Assembly (NCBI GenBank): GCA_045600105.1
Contig: JAZRXG010000005.1
Span: 1 to 64,000, forward strand
Direction: 5' to 3'
Source: UBA1206 sp045600105
GTDB lineage: Bacteria > Bacillota > Clostridia > Oscillospirales > CAG-382
Length of the DNA stretch: 64,000 nucleotides
Below are positions 24,950 through 33,094 of this stretch, in pieces (position 1 is the first letter of the stretch; every line of letters starts with the position of its first letter). The notes beneath the pieces are model-generated. The model was given only the letters and a program-made list of their open reading frames with translations, made no database searches and had not been told where the DNA came from. The position numbers and the translations under genes are program-made.

Positions 24950-25403
24950 CGGTGACCACCTTTATTCCGCTTCCGAGGAAAGAATTCAGAAATTCCTCGG
25001 CTTCCTTCCGTCTGCCGTCGTCTTTTTTTTCGAGTACCACGGTCATTTCCCCGACCGTGATGCCGTTTCCGATATCTATTTCTATGCTGATGTCAGCGGG
25101 GATTATTCCGAATTTTTCATACATCAGCGACGACACGTATTCTTTCACTTCATTTTCGGCGTAGGACGCGGCGACGCCGTAGGACGGTCCGGGAGCGGAA
25201 GACGCGGCGGGATACGGCAAAGAAACGGAGTCGTCAGAAAATCGAAAGTCAAAAAGCCCCGTCACCGGAAAAACGATGACTGACGCGCACACGAGAGCGC
25301 AGACGTATCTGACGTATTTTTCGAACGGCGTTCCCGAACACAGCGACACGCAGAGCGCCGACACGACCGACGACACCATGACGGTGATGAAATATTCCTT
25401 CAA
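24942..25403 (-). CDS. spoIIIAF: Stage III sporulation protein AF
   Basis: The 153 residues have two N-terminal membrane segments (about 5-22 and 32-50, the latter ending VTGLFDF) and a C-terminal domain of the ring-building type with ISIEIDIGNGITVGEMTVVL. It starts with a four-base overlap with spoIIIAE. It is a component of the mother-cell side of the feeding channel; function follows from family and operon. Confidence 0.88.
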   Translation of the reverse strand: MKEYFITVMVSSVVSALCVSLCSGTPFEKYVRYVCALVCASVIVFPVTGLFDFRFSDDSVSLPYPAASSAPGPSYGVAASYAENEVKEYVSSLMYEKFGIIPADISIEIDIGNGITVGEMTVVLEKKDDGRRKEAEEFLNSFLGSGIKVVTDE

Positions 25404-26476
25404 TCTCCCACCCCGATCCTGATGAACATCGCCGACGCGATGACGAATACGACCGAAGTCCCGATGAGAATGGCGGCAAGCACGCTGAGCAGCCCGTTGA
25501 CGTCGTAAAGCATATTCGACTCCTTTTCAAGTCCGAGCAGCCTTGCCGTCATCGCGGCGAACAGCGTGAAGGTCTTGTAGGTGAAGACGTAAACGACGGC
25601 AGGCAAGGTCAAAGAAAGTATGGAAACGAGCCCGACGCCTCCCACCGAAGCCCTCACGACCGAAGCCGCCGCGGTGACGGTACGCGCCGCCTCGCCGACC
25701 ACGCTGCCGATGACGGGTATGAACACGCCCGACGCGAACTTGACGGTGCGGAACGCGTAGTTGTCCGCCGACGCGGTTATCACAGTCTGAAAATACATGA
25801 CCACGCCGAACAGAGTGAACACGAACGCGAGCAGGGTCGTCAGCGCGTTTTTGATGAACCCCGACACCGAACGCATATCCGTCGCCCCGGGGAGCGCCGG
25901 TATCACCGACGACACGAAACCCATCTTGAGCAGCGGCAGCAGAAAAGCGCCCGAAAAGCGTTCCGTTACGGTGAGGAACAGTATGAGGGACGACGACGAG
26001 GCGACGCCCGACGACACGCTGCCGCCGAGAGTGTAAAGCGAGGCGGTCACGGGGATGAGCGACGACATATAAAGGCAGAGCCTTGTGACCGAGTCCGAGG
26101 CGTAGGCGAATACCTTGGTAAGAGACGAAAAAAGGCAGGCGGCGACAGTCAGCACCGACACGTATTCGTAAAGGTTCGAAAGGACCTTGCTTTCGCTTGT
26201 CCACCTGAACGCCGAAAAGACCGAAAGCAGCACCGTGAGCGACGTTATGAGGCAGTAGTATCCGAGTCCGTCGGATATGAACGCTTTGACCGAGTTCTTC
26301 AGCAGCGAAAACACCGCGCCCGGCAGGTTTTCCGCCTCGTCCCTCGCGGAGGATATGAGTTTGTCCGCTCCCGTTTCGGCTTCGATCTGCTCCTCGAGCG
26401 ATTCGTCGGACGAATAAGCCGCAAACAAAAAGAGCGGAAAAAGCAGGAATATCGCTATGAACGCCGTTATTTTCAA
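25400..26476 (-). CDS. spoIIIAE: Stage III sporulation protein AE
   Basis: The 358-residue polytopic membrane protein has a signal-like first segment (about 3-18), an acidic stretch (SSDESLEEQIEAETGADKLI), then about seven membrane segments. Conserved phrases are FRWTSESKVLSNLYEYV, SSLIPVTASLYTLGGS and PVIGSVVGEAARTVTAAASVV. In the SpoIIIA complex it is the probable membrane export core. It overlaps both neighbours by four bases, as expected for tight coupling. Confidence 0.92.
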   Translation of the reverse strand: MKITAFIAIFLLFPLFLFAAYSSDESLEEQIEAETGADKLISSARDEAENLPGAVFSLLKNSVKAFISDGLGYYCLITSLTVLLSVFSAFRWTSESKVLSNLYEYVSVLTVAACLFSSLTKVFAYASDSVTRLCLYMSSLIPVTASLYTLGGSVSSGVASSSSLILFLTVTERFSGAFLLPLLKMGFVSSVIPALPGATDMRSVSGFIKNALTTLLAFVFTLFGVVMYFQTVITASADNYAFRTVKFASGVFIPVIGSVVGEAARTVTAAASVVRASVGGVGLVSILSLTLPAVVYVFTYKTFTLFAAMTARLLGLEKESNMLYDVNGLLSVLAAILIGTSVVFVIASAMFIRIGVGD

Positions 26477-26853
26477 AGCAGCCCCTTTGCAAAATCGATC
26501 AGCCTGCCGACGAGCGGCAGCGATATGAGTATTATTGCCGTCTTCCCCGCGAGCTCTATCCGTCCGCCGACGGCGCTTTCGCCGAGGTCACGGCATATCT
26601 CGGACGCGAACTGACAGACGAGCGATATCCCGAGAGCTTTCAGCGACAGGGCAAAATAGCTTTCCGCTCCGCTTTCACGCACGAGAGAGCGCAGATAATC
26701 GAAGGCGGGAACGGTATTCGCGGCGATATATCCGAGCATCACCACCGCGGACGACGCCGCGATGAGCGGTGAAAAGCGGTCGTTGGTCTGACGCATCACC
26801 ACCGCGATGACCGCGGCGCATATACCGAAGCCGCAGACGGCAAAGACGTTCAC
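26473..26853 (-). CDS. spoIIIAD: Stage III sporulation protein AD
   Basis: The correct start is the GTG at 26853, which overlaps the TGA of spoIIIAC as GTGA and gives 126 residues (VNVFAVCGFG...), the normal family length. The longer frame to 27060 reads spoIIIAC and spoIIIAB sequence in the wrong register. Four membrane segments are visible, with VMLGYIAANTVPAFDYL and GISLVCQFASEICRDLGE as the conserved parts. It acts with SpoIIIAC in the channel membrane complex. Confidence 0.92.
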   Translation of the reverse strand: MNVFAVCGFGICAAVIAVVMRQTNDRFSPLIAASSAVVMLGYIAANTVPAFDYLRSLVRESGAESYFALSLKALGISLVCQFASEICRDLGESAVGGRIELAGKTAIILISLPLVGRLIDFAKGLL

Positions 26854-27044
26854 AGCCCGAAAATGCCTCGTATCGACGAAAAGAGCTTGCCTATCTCCGA
26901 CACGAGCAGCAGCATCACGATGACTATCCCCGCCACCGCCACGAAAGTCGCCTGCTCGTCGCGCCCCGTTTTCTGGAGTATCTGGCTTGCAAGAGCGACG
27001 GTCAGCCCCACACCGGCTATTTTCAATACCAACGATATATTCAT
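26850..27044 (-). CDS. spoIIIAC: Stage III sporulation protein AC
   Basis: This 64-residue protein has two membrane helices joined by QKTGRDEQA, the family hallmark, and normal family length. Its ATG lies 13 bases before the spoIIIAB stop and its stop overlaps the spoIIIAD start. Confidence 0.93.
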   Translation of the reverse strand: MNISLVLKIAGVGLTVALASQILQKTGRDEQATFVAVAGIVIVMLLLVSEIGKLFSSIRGIFGL

Positions 27045-27056
27045 GCTTTTTCCCCA

Positions 27057-27539
27057 TCAATACAGAATGATCGCCGCGGCAAGCGACGCGAGAGCGCCGA
27101 GGGCGCGGAACGATCTGACTTTTCCGGCAAGGCTTTTTTCCTCCTCGTTCTTTTTTCGCTCAAGGGACGACACGCAGAGCTCTATCCGTTCCGTCTGAGT
27201 CACGAGATCGGTCGTGCCGAGCCCGTCGCCGAGCGACATAAGAGCCGACGTCACGTCCTCATCCGCGTCAAGCGTAAGAACGGCGTTTTTCCACGACTCC
27301 GAAATAAAAGTCCCCGACGAAAGACAGCCGAGAAAGCCGCATTTTTCAAGAACATCGTCGTGAAAAGACGCGAATATCCTGCGAAGCTCAGTCCGCGTGC
27401 AGCGTATTCCGTCGTTCATCGTCCGAAGCAGCGACAGCACGCCGCAAAGCCTGTTGTATTTTTCGGTCTGCTTTTTTGCCGCTTCTCCTCCCGCCGCCCA
27501 GCCGACCGCGACGAGCAGAAAGCACGCCAAAAGCTTCAA
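27057..27539 (-). CDS. spoIIIAB: Stage III sporulation protein AB
   Basis: The 160 residues begin with a signal-like membrane segment (about 2-18), followed by a helical region with LCGVLSLLRTMNDGIRCTRTELRRIF. The signature LGDGLGTTDLVTQTERIELC and a C-terminal membrane helix follow. It resembles the GspF-like small domain and is thought to help assemble the SpoIIIA complex. It starts with a four-base overlap with spoIIIAA. Confidence 0.9.
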   Translation of the reverse strand: MKLLACFLLVAVGWAAGGEAAKKQTEKYNRLCGVLSLLRTMNDGIRCTRTELRRIFASFHDDVLEKCGFLGCLSSGTFISESWKNAVLTLDADEDVTSALMSLGDGLGTTDLVTQTERIELCVSSLERKKNEEEKSLAGKVRSFRALGALASLAAAIILY

Positions 27540-28420
27540 GGTCTTATCACCTCGCTGCCGTAAACCCCGTTATGATAAACTCTGACGAACAATTCAAACA
27601 CTCCTTTTGTGACGAGCGCGTTTACGTGCGGCCTTTTCATTATCCCGTCGACGCTGCTTCCGTGGCACGACGCGACGAGCGTGACGCCGCTGTTCTGCGA
27701 CGCGATGAGTCCTTCGGTCTCGTCGTCGCTTATTTCGTCGCAGACGATGACCTCGGGCGACATGGTGCGCGTCAGCAGGTCTATCGCCTGCTTTTTCGGA
27801 CATTCGCGGACGACGTCGACGAGGCAGTCCTTCATTTCGGGCACGAAAAGCTCGCTCCTTTCGTCGGCGATCCCGACGCGGAGCGGCTTGTTTCCCGACG
27901 ACAGAAGATAGGCGCACGACCGAAGATAGGTCGTCTTCCCCATTCCCGGAGGCGAAAAAACGAGCACTCCGCGAAGCCCCTCGTCACGCAGGAAGCGGCA
28001 GAGCTCCGACGCGATATCGGGGAAAAATCTGCTCACCCTGAGGCAGACCGACGTCACTTCCGAAAAAGTTTTTATCCCTTTTCCGTCAAAGACGGCGTTT
28101 CCGCAGACGCCCGCGCGGTATCCGTCCGGAAGCGGTATGTAGCCGCGTCTTATCGTTTCCTCGTAGGCGTAGAACGATGAGGCGGTAAGGCGCGAAAGGC
28201 ACTCCGCCATTTCGTTTTTGTCCGTCCTCACCCCGTTTGCGGCGCGGCACGGTCTGCCGTTTTCGTCAATGAAGACGTTGCTGCCGCCGCAGCTGAGCGA
28301 CACGGGAAGACCGGTGCGCAGCCGTATTTCCGTTACCCTTTCCATCAGTTCAGGCGGGCAGGAAAGCAGCACGAGATTAAGACGGTACGGCAGATATTTA
28401 TACAGTTTTTCGATTTTCAT
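27536..28420 (-). CDS. spoIIIAA: Stage III sporulation protein AA, secretion-type ATPase
   Basis: The 294-residue cytoplasmic ATPase has an N-terminal domain with VTEIRLRTGLPVSL, a basic patch YEETIRRGYIPLPDGYRAGVCG, and the P-loop SPPGMGKTTYLR; most relatives have Thr where Met stands after Gly. VIVCDEISDDETEGL (Walker B) follows. It is related to VirB11/type II secretion ATPases and is needed for activity of the forespore feeding channel. Its first 23 bases lie inside the 3' end of the flippase gene, so the operon may be read from that gene or from a promoter within it. Confidence 0.93.
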   Translation of the reverse strand: MKIEKLYKYLPYRLNLVLLSCPPELMERVTEIRLRTGLPVSLSCGGSNVFIDENGRPCRAANGVRTDKNEMAECLSRLTASSFYAYEETIRRGYIPLPDGYRAGVCGNAVFDGKGIKTFSEVTSVCLRVSRFFPDIASELCRFLRDEGLRGVLVFSPPGMGKTTYLRSCAYLLSSGNKPLRVGIADERSELFVPEMKDCLVDVVRECPKKQAIDLLTRTMSPEVIVCDEISDDETEGLIASQNSGVTLVASCHGSSVDGIMKRPHVNALVTKGVFELFVRVYHNGVYGSEVIRP

Positions 28421-29912
28421 ATTTCAAAAAGACGAGGCACAGCAGCGTATACGGCACGAGCAGCGTCACGGCGCAAGCCGCAAGCTCCGGCACTTTCCCC
28501 ATCTCCGGCAGAAGCGAAGATACCTTTGACGCAAGAAAGCCCGAAATAAGCGCGAAAAGCGCGGAAAAAGCGAAATGCCCGACGAATCCGTGACGGATCG
28601 ACGCCTTTTTTACCGTTCTGATATAGCACATGAAGAACGAGAACGTGTTCGACACCACGAGCAGCCACAGATACCCGTTAGCCCCCGTGCGGGGAATGAG
28701 AAGAAGAATGATGATCATTCTCGTAACGCAGTTGTAAACGGTCACCCGCATGGTGTACGCCTGCTCCCCGATGCCCTTGAGCATGCCGTCGCAGATCGTT
28801 TCGACGTACATGAACGGAGTGACGAGGGAAAGTATGCGTATCCCCGACGCCGCGTCGGTATTTCCGTAAAAGCACAGGCTGATCTTTTCGGGGAAAAAGT
28901 AAAACAGGCTTCCGGCGGCGACGCTGAACAGTATCGTCGTTTCAAGCGTTTTGCCTACCCTTGCGTCGCGTTCACGCTTGTCGGAAGACGCGTTCAGCCT
29001 CGACACCGTCGGGACGAGCACGCTGAGGGTCGCCGAAAGAAAGGCGAACGGGAAAAACAGCACGGGGATGACCATGCCGCGTATGAGCCCGAAATCCGAA
29101 AGCGACTTTCCGTATTCACCGCCGTAAAGCGTGAAGCAGTACGGGATAAGCACGTTTTCGACGGCGTGGAGGGCGCTGTTGAGCCAGCCGCCCGCCGCAA
29201 CGGGGATAGCCACGCGTGCGACCCTGCCGATGCCGTAATCGCGCTTTTCGCCTTTTTTGAAACGGTATCTTTTTGAAAACGCGAAGAAAAGAGCGACGTA
29301 GCAGCACGAGAATATCTCGCCCGCGGCAAGTCCCGCCGTGAGTCCGGCGCAGAGCCTTCCCGTGTCGGTCGTGCCGCCGAGGAACAGAGTGAACACGCCG
29401 ACCGTGAGCCCTATTTTGCACAGGTCCTCAAAAAGCTGCGCAGACGACGGTATGACGTAACGTCCCTTTGCCATAAAATAGCCCTTGAAGCAGGACGAAA
29501 GCGCCATGAACGGCATTGAGAGCGAAAGGAGCCGCAGCGGCAGCAGCGTTCTGGCGTCGCCGAGGATAAGGCGAGAGAGAGGCGACGACAGAAAAAGCAG
29601 CATGGCGAGCGACGACGTGCCCATGAAAAGCGCGAGCCTGAACGACGAAGAAAGCGCCGAAAGCGCCGTTTTTCCGTCGTCGTTCTTTTCAAATTCCTCC
29701 GCGAGGACGCGTGACACGCTGAGCGTGAGCCCCGAATTTGCGAAAGAAGCAAAAAGCGAATAGACCGAGAGCACGAGCTGATACAGCCCCATTCCCTCGC
29801 TGCCCATGCGCGAAACGAGATAAAGGCGGAAAAGCATCCCGCTTCCCCGGCAAAGAAAAGAGAAAAGGCATATCACCGCGGACGACACAAGTATCTTTTT
29901 CCCGAAGTTCAA
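28398..29912 (-). CDS. spoVB: SpoVB-like polysaccharide/lipid-linked precursor flippase (MATE/PST family)
   Basis: A TTG at 29912 preceded by GGAGG at seven bases gives about 504 residues (MNFGKKILVSS...), and is preferred over the TTG at 29960. About 14 membrane helices are visible, with GMGLYQLVLSVYSLFASFANSGLTLSVSRVLAEE near the N-terminus, a phrase typical of SpoVB and related flippases. The Bacillus protein is needed for spore cortex formation and this family moves lipid-linked cell-wall precursors. The direct overlap with spoIIIAA supports a sporulation role. A second family member is at 42238-43899. Confidence 0.82.
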   Translation of the reverse strand: MNFGKKILVSSAVICLFSFLCRGSGMLFRLYLVSRMGSEGMGLYQLVLSVYSLFASFANSGLTLSVSRVLAEEFEKNDDGKTALSALSSSFRLALFMGTSSLAMLLFLSSPLSRLILGDARTLLPLRLLSLSMPFMALSSCFKGYFMAKGRYVIPSSAQLFEDLCKIGLTVGVFTLFLGGTTDTGRLCAGLTAGLAAGEIFSCCYVALFFAFSKRYRFKKGEKRDYGIGRVARVAIPVAAGGWLNSALHAVENVLIPYCFTLYGGEYGKSLSDFGLIRGMVIPVLFFPFAFLSATLSVLVPTVSRLNASSDKRERDARVGKTLETTILFSVAAGSLFYFFPEKISLCFYGNTDAASGIRILSLVTPFMYVETICDGMLKGIGEQAYTMRVTVYNCVTRMIIILLLIPRTGANGYLWLLVVSNTFSFFMCYIRTVKKASIRHGFVGHFAFSALFALISGFLASKVSSLLPEMGKVPELAACAVTLLVPYTLLCLVFLKYENRKTV

Positions 29913-29975
29913 TACGCCGCCTCCCGTTTTTTGCTGCTGCCTTACATTTTTATGTGCCAATTCATAAAAAAAGAC

Positions 29976-30004
29976 TTGTTATTTTTTGTCGACGGTGATA
30001 TACT
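29976..30004 (+). promoter_or_regulatory. Sigma-A promoter of the tsaE operon
   Basis: TTGTTA (29976-29981) and TATACT (29999-30004) are 17 bases apart with TGA before the -10, and the ATG is at 30056. It lies in the short divergent gap with the flippase gene. Confidence 0.75.
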
Positions 30005-30055
30005 TAAACAGATGATGAAGTCATCATAATATTTATATACGGCGGATCAATCGAT

Positions 30056-30487
30056 ATGATAAAAAACTACGTTTCCGAATCCCCGGAGGATACCAAAAAA
30101 ATAGCGTTCGACCTTGCGGACACCGCGCTTGAAAGAAAGTGCATCTGTCTGACGGGCACCCTCGGTGCCGGAAAGACGATGTTCACGTCGGGACTCGTCG
30201 ACGCCCTCTGCCCCGAGTGCGCCTCCCTCGTACATTCGCCCACGTTCGCGATAGTCAACGAATATATCGGAAAAGCTCACAGCGTTTTCCACTTTGACCT
30301 CTACCGCATCAAGGACCCCGAGGACCTTTACTCGACGGGCTTTTACGATTACGAGGACAGAAACGGCGTCATCGTCGCCGAATGGAGCGATCTGTTCCGC
30401 GACTGCTTCCCCGACGACGCCATCCACGTGAATATCGTGCCCGACGGAGAAAGCAAAAGAATAATCACGATAGAATATAAGGACTGA
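30056..30487 (+). CDS. tsaE: tRNA threonylcarbamoyladenosine biosynthesis ATPase TsaE
   Basis: The 143 residues carry the P-loop GTLGAGKTMF, SPTFAIVNEY and the conserved HFDLYRIKDPEDLYSTGFYDY, ending with a Walker-B-like VIVAEWSDLF. TsaE is the ATPase that works with TsaB and TsaD to make the t6A modification at position 37 of ANN-decoding tRNAs. It is the first gene of tsaE-tsaB-rpiB-apgM; tsaD and rimI, often nearby, are not in the window. Confidence 0.95.
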   Translation: MIKNYVSESPEDTKKIAFDLADTALERKCICLTGTLGAGKTMFTSGLVDALCPECASLVHSPTFAIVNEYIGKAHSVFHFDLYRIKDPEDLYSTGFYDYEDRNGVIVAEWSDLFRDCFPDDAIHVNIVPDGESKRIITIEYKD

Positions 30488-30492
30488 AAGTT

Positions 30493-31185
30493 ATGATAAT
30501 ACTCGGTATCGACACCACCGCCGTCACGGCGACGGCTGCAGTCTGCGAAGCCGAAGACGGCGTCATCACGAACCATTCGCTGTCTCTGCTCAAAAACGGA
30601 CTCACACACTCCGAAAATCTGCTCCCCATAATAGATTCCGCGCTGAAGTCGATGGGCAAGACCCCCGACGACATTGACCTCGTGTCCGTCTCGGTCGGTC
30701 CCGGCTCGTTCACCGGCGTCAGGATAGGCGTCGCCACGGCAAAAGGCATCGCGTTTGCCGGAAACAAAAAGGTCTGCGGCGTTTCGACGCTCGAAGCCCT
30801 TGCCGAAAACTGCGCTTCCTTCGGCGGCATCGTCTGCCCCGTCATGGACGCGAGACGCCATCAGTTCTACAACGCGCTTTTCGAGAACGGAAAAAGACTC
30901 TGCGAGGACAGATGCGTTTCGTTTGAGGAGATATACGCCGACGCGATGAGTTACGGCAAGCCCGTGATGCTCTGCGGCGACGGCGCGAGACTCTTTTATT
31001 CGCTTTGCGAAAACAAGGAAGGTATCGTGATGCCTCCGCTCTGCGCCGAAGACCAGAACGGTCTTTCGGTCTGCGTGACCGCATACAAAAAATACCTTGC
31101 CGGAGAATACACGACACACGCCGAGCTGCGTCCGGTATATCTGAGACCGTCTCAGGCTGAAAGAGAAAGGAATGCAAAATCATGA
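30493..31185 (+). CDS. tsaB: tRNA threonylcarbamoyladenosine biosynthesis protein TsaB
   Basis: The 230-residue product starts five bases after tsaE. It has LGIDTTAVTATAAV, SVSVGPGSFTGVRIGVATAKGIAF and PVMDARRHQFYNALF, the ASKHA-fold signatures of TsaB. It is the non-catalytic scaffold partner of TsaD. Its stop overlaps the rpiB start as ATGA. Confidence 0.95.
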   Translation: MIILGIDTTAVTATAAVCEAEDGVITNHSLSLLKNGLTHSENLLPIIDSALKSMGKTPDDIDLVSVSVGPGSFTGVRIGVATAKGIAFAGNKKVCGVSTLEALAENCASFGGIVCPVMDARRHQFYNALFENGKRLCEDRCVSFEEIYADAMSYGKPVMLCGDGARLFYSLCENKEGIVMPPLCAEDQNGLSVCVTAYKKYLAGEYTTHAELRPVYLRPSQAERERNAKS

Positions 31186-31610
31186 AAATTTCAATTGGCT
31201 GCGATCACGGCGGGCTTGAACTCAAAAACGCCATTGCCGAACACCTCAGAAGCGAAGGTCACGAGGTGACCGATAACGGCACCTATACCAAGGACAGCTG
31301 TGACTACCCCGTTTTTGCCAAAAAGACCGCAAAAGCGGTTTCTTCCGGCGACGCCGACTTCGGCGTGCTCGTCTGCACCACCGGCATCGGTATGTCGATA
31401 TGCGCCAACAAGGTGCGCGGCGCGCGTGCCGCCCTCATCCACGAGACGAGAGGCGCCGAAATGTGCAGACGCCACAACAACGCCAACGTAATATGCTTCG
31501 GACAAGCCGTCACCGACGTTGACACCGCCTGCAAATGCGTTGATATATTCCTTTCCACCCCTTTCGAAGGCGGCAGACACGAACGCCGCGTTTCAATGTT
31601 CGAGGACTGA
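31182..31610 (+). CDS. rpiB: Ribose 5-phosphate isomerase B
   Basis: The 142-residue RpiB/LacA-fold enzyme begins KISIGCDHGGLELKNAI and has CTTGIGMSICANKVRGARAAL (active-site Cys), then ETRGAEMCRRHNNANVICFG. It interconverts ribose 5-phosphate and ribulose 5-phosphate in the non-oxidative pentose phosphate path. The start overlaps tsaB by four bases. Confidence 0.95.
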   Translation: MKISIGCDHGGLELKNAIAEHLRSEGHEVTDNGTYTKDSCDYPVFAKKTAKAVSSGDADFGVLVCTTGIGMSICANKVRGARAALIHETRGAEMCRRHNNANVICFGQAVTDVDTACKCVDIFLSTPFEGGRHERRVSMFED

Positions 31611-31619
31611 AAAGCACCG

Positions 31620-32843
31620 ATGAGATACGTTATTGTTATAGGCGACGGAATGGCGGACTATCCCATACCGTCACTCGGGGGCAAAACGCCGATCGAAAAA
31701 GCGTCGACTCCCAATTTTGACTTTATCGCGCGCCGCGGCGTCATCGGAACGATGCAGACCGTCCCCGACGGAATGGTGCCCGAAAGCGACACCGCCAATC
31801 TCGCGATAATGGGCTACGACCCGAAGCGCTATTCGCGCGGACGCTCTCCGCTCGAGGCGGCAAGCATGGGTATCGAAATGCGGCCCGACCAGACCGCGAT
31901 ACGCGCCAACCTCGTTGCCCTTTCGGACGACGGAAAGCCGTACGACGAAAAAATCATGCTCGACCACTCCTCCTCCGAGATACCCACCGAGGAAGCGCGG
32001 GTGTTCATCGAATACTGCGACGAAAAGCTGTGCGGCAAGGGGCAGAAGCTCTACACCGGCGTCAGCTACCGCAACTGCCTCATCTACGACGACGCGCCCG
32101 AATTCACCGACTTCTCGCGTCCTCACGATATACTCGGCAGACAGATAACCGACTACCTTCCCCGCTCGGAAAGCAGCAAGCCCTTCCTCGACCTGATGAG
32201 AGCGTCGTTCGACATCCTCAACGACCATCCGCTCAATGTCGAAAGAGCGAAAAAAGGGCTGAAAAAGGCAAATTCCCTTTGGTTCTGGTCGCCCGGCAAA
32301 AAGCCCGACCTGCCTTCGTTCAAAGAAAAGACCGGTCTTGACGGCTCGGTCATCTGCGCCGTCGACCTCATAAAGGGCATCGGCAAATGCGCGGGACTCG
32401 ACACGCCTTACGTCGAGGGCGCCACCGGCGGATGCGTCACCGACTACACCGCCAAGGTCAACGCGGCGCTCGGCGAGCTTGAAAAAGGCAAGGAATTCGT
32501 CTATATCCACGTCGAAGCGCCCGACGAATGCGGTCACAAGGGCGACGTCGACGCCAAGATCGCGGCGATAGAGAACATCGACGAAAAGATCGTCGGCGTA
32601 CTGCTCGAAAAGCTCCCGTCCTTCGGCGAGCCGTTCCGCATCGCCGTCCTCCCCGACCATCCGACGCCCATTTCGCTCCGCACCCACGCGAGCGACCCGA
32701 TACCGTTCGCCGTCTATTCGTCCGAAAAAGACGTAGTCTCCGGCATCGACGGATACTCGGAAGCGAAGGCAAGGGAAAGCGGCATCCATATAAGCGACGG
32801 AAGCACCTTCATCGACAGATTCATTGACGGCGTTTTCGATTGA
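31620..32843 (+). CDS. apgM: Cofactor-independent phosphoglycerate mutase, archaeal-type (ApgM)
   Basis: The 407 residues belong to the alkaline phosphatase superfamily. IVIGDGMADYP has the first metal Asp, MVPESDTANLAIMGYDP holds the nucleophile serine, RANLVALSDDG follows, and late motifs are HVEAPDECGHKGDV and LPDHPTPISLRTHASDPIPF with the remaining metal ligands. It interconverts 3- and 2-phosphoglycerate. The motif set is that of the aPGAM family, distinct from GpmI. It ends the tsaE operon; no clear hairpin terminator follows. Confidence 0.92.
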   Translation: MRYVIVIGDGMADYPIPSLGGKTPIEKASTPNFDFIARRGVIGTMQTVPDGMVPESDTANLAIMGYDPKRYSRGRSPLEAASMGIEMRPDQTAIRANLVALSDDGKPYDEKIMLDHSSSEIPTEEARVFIEYCDEKLCGKGQKLYTGVSYRNCLIYDDAPEFTDFSRPHDILGRQITDYLPRSESSKPFLDLMRASFDILNDHPLNVERAKKGLKKANSLWFWSPGKKPDLPSFKEKTGLDGSVICAVDLIKGIGKCAGLDTPYVEGATGGCVTDYTAKVNAALGELEKGKEFVYIHVEAPDECGHKGDVDAKIAAIENIDEKIVGVLLEKLPSFGEPFRIAVLPDHPTPISLRTHASDPIPFAVYSSEKDVVSGIDGYSEAKARESGIHISDGSTFIDRFIDGVFD

Positions 32844-32930
32844 TCGTCAAAATGATTTGTATAAAATATACAATTTGCGCAGGTGTATTTTTAGCAACTG
32901 CACAAATATGATTTTATTGATTTTTTATAA

Positions 32931-32959
32931 TTGATATTTCGAATCGCGAGTGATATAAT
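32931..32959 (+). promoter_or_regulatory. Sigma-A promoter of the substrate-binding lipoprotein gene
   Basis: TTGATA (32931-32936) and TATAAT (32954-32959) are 17 bases apart with TGA before the -10. A loose inverted repeat TTGCGCAG/CTGCACAA (32875-32882, 32898-32905) just upstream could be a regulator site. Confidence 0.85.
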
Positions 32960-33094
32960 ACAGTTTGTATAGTTATCCAAATGCGGAAAACTCTGCGTGT
33001 GACACGTCATACGCGTTCCTCGGCGCGCGGCAGCTCACGCCGTGCGCGGTTCCCCCGGGATTTCAAACGTGAGCGGAAAGGCATTGGTTCCACC

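Noticed and set aside
26473..27060. 195-residue version of SpoIIIAD
   Set aside because: Its first 69 residues read spoIIIAC and spoIIIAB DNA in another frame; the GTG at 26853 gives the family length and a GTGA overlap.
29912..30055. Riboswitch or T-box upstream of tsaE or the flippase gene
   Set aside because: The gap is short and AT-rich, with no conserved riboswitch core or T-box sequence; only a plain promoter is seen.
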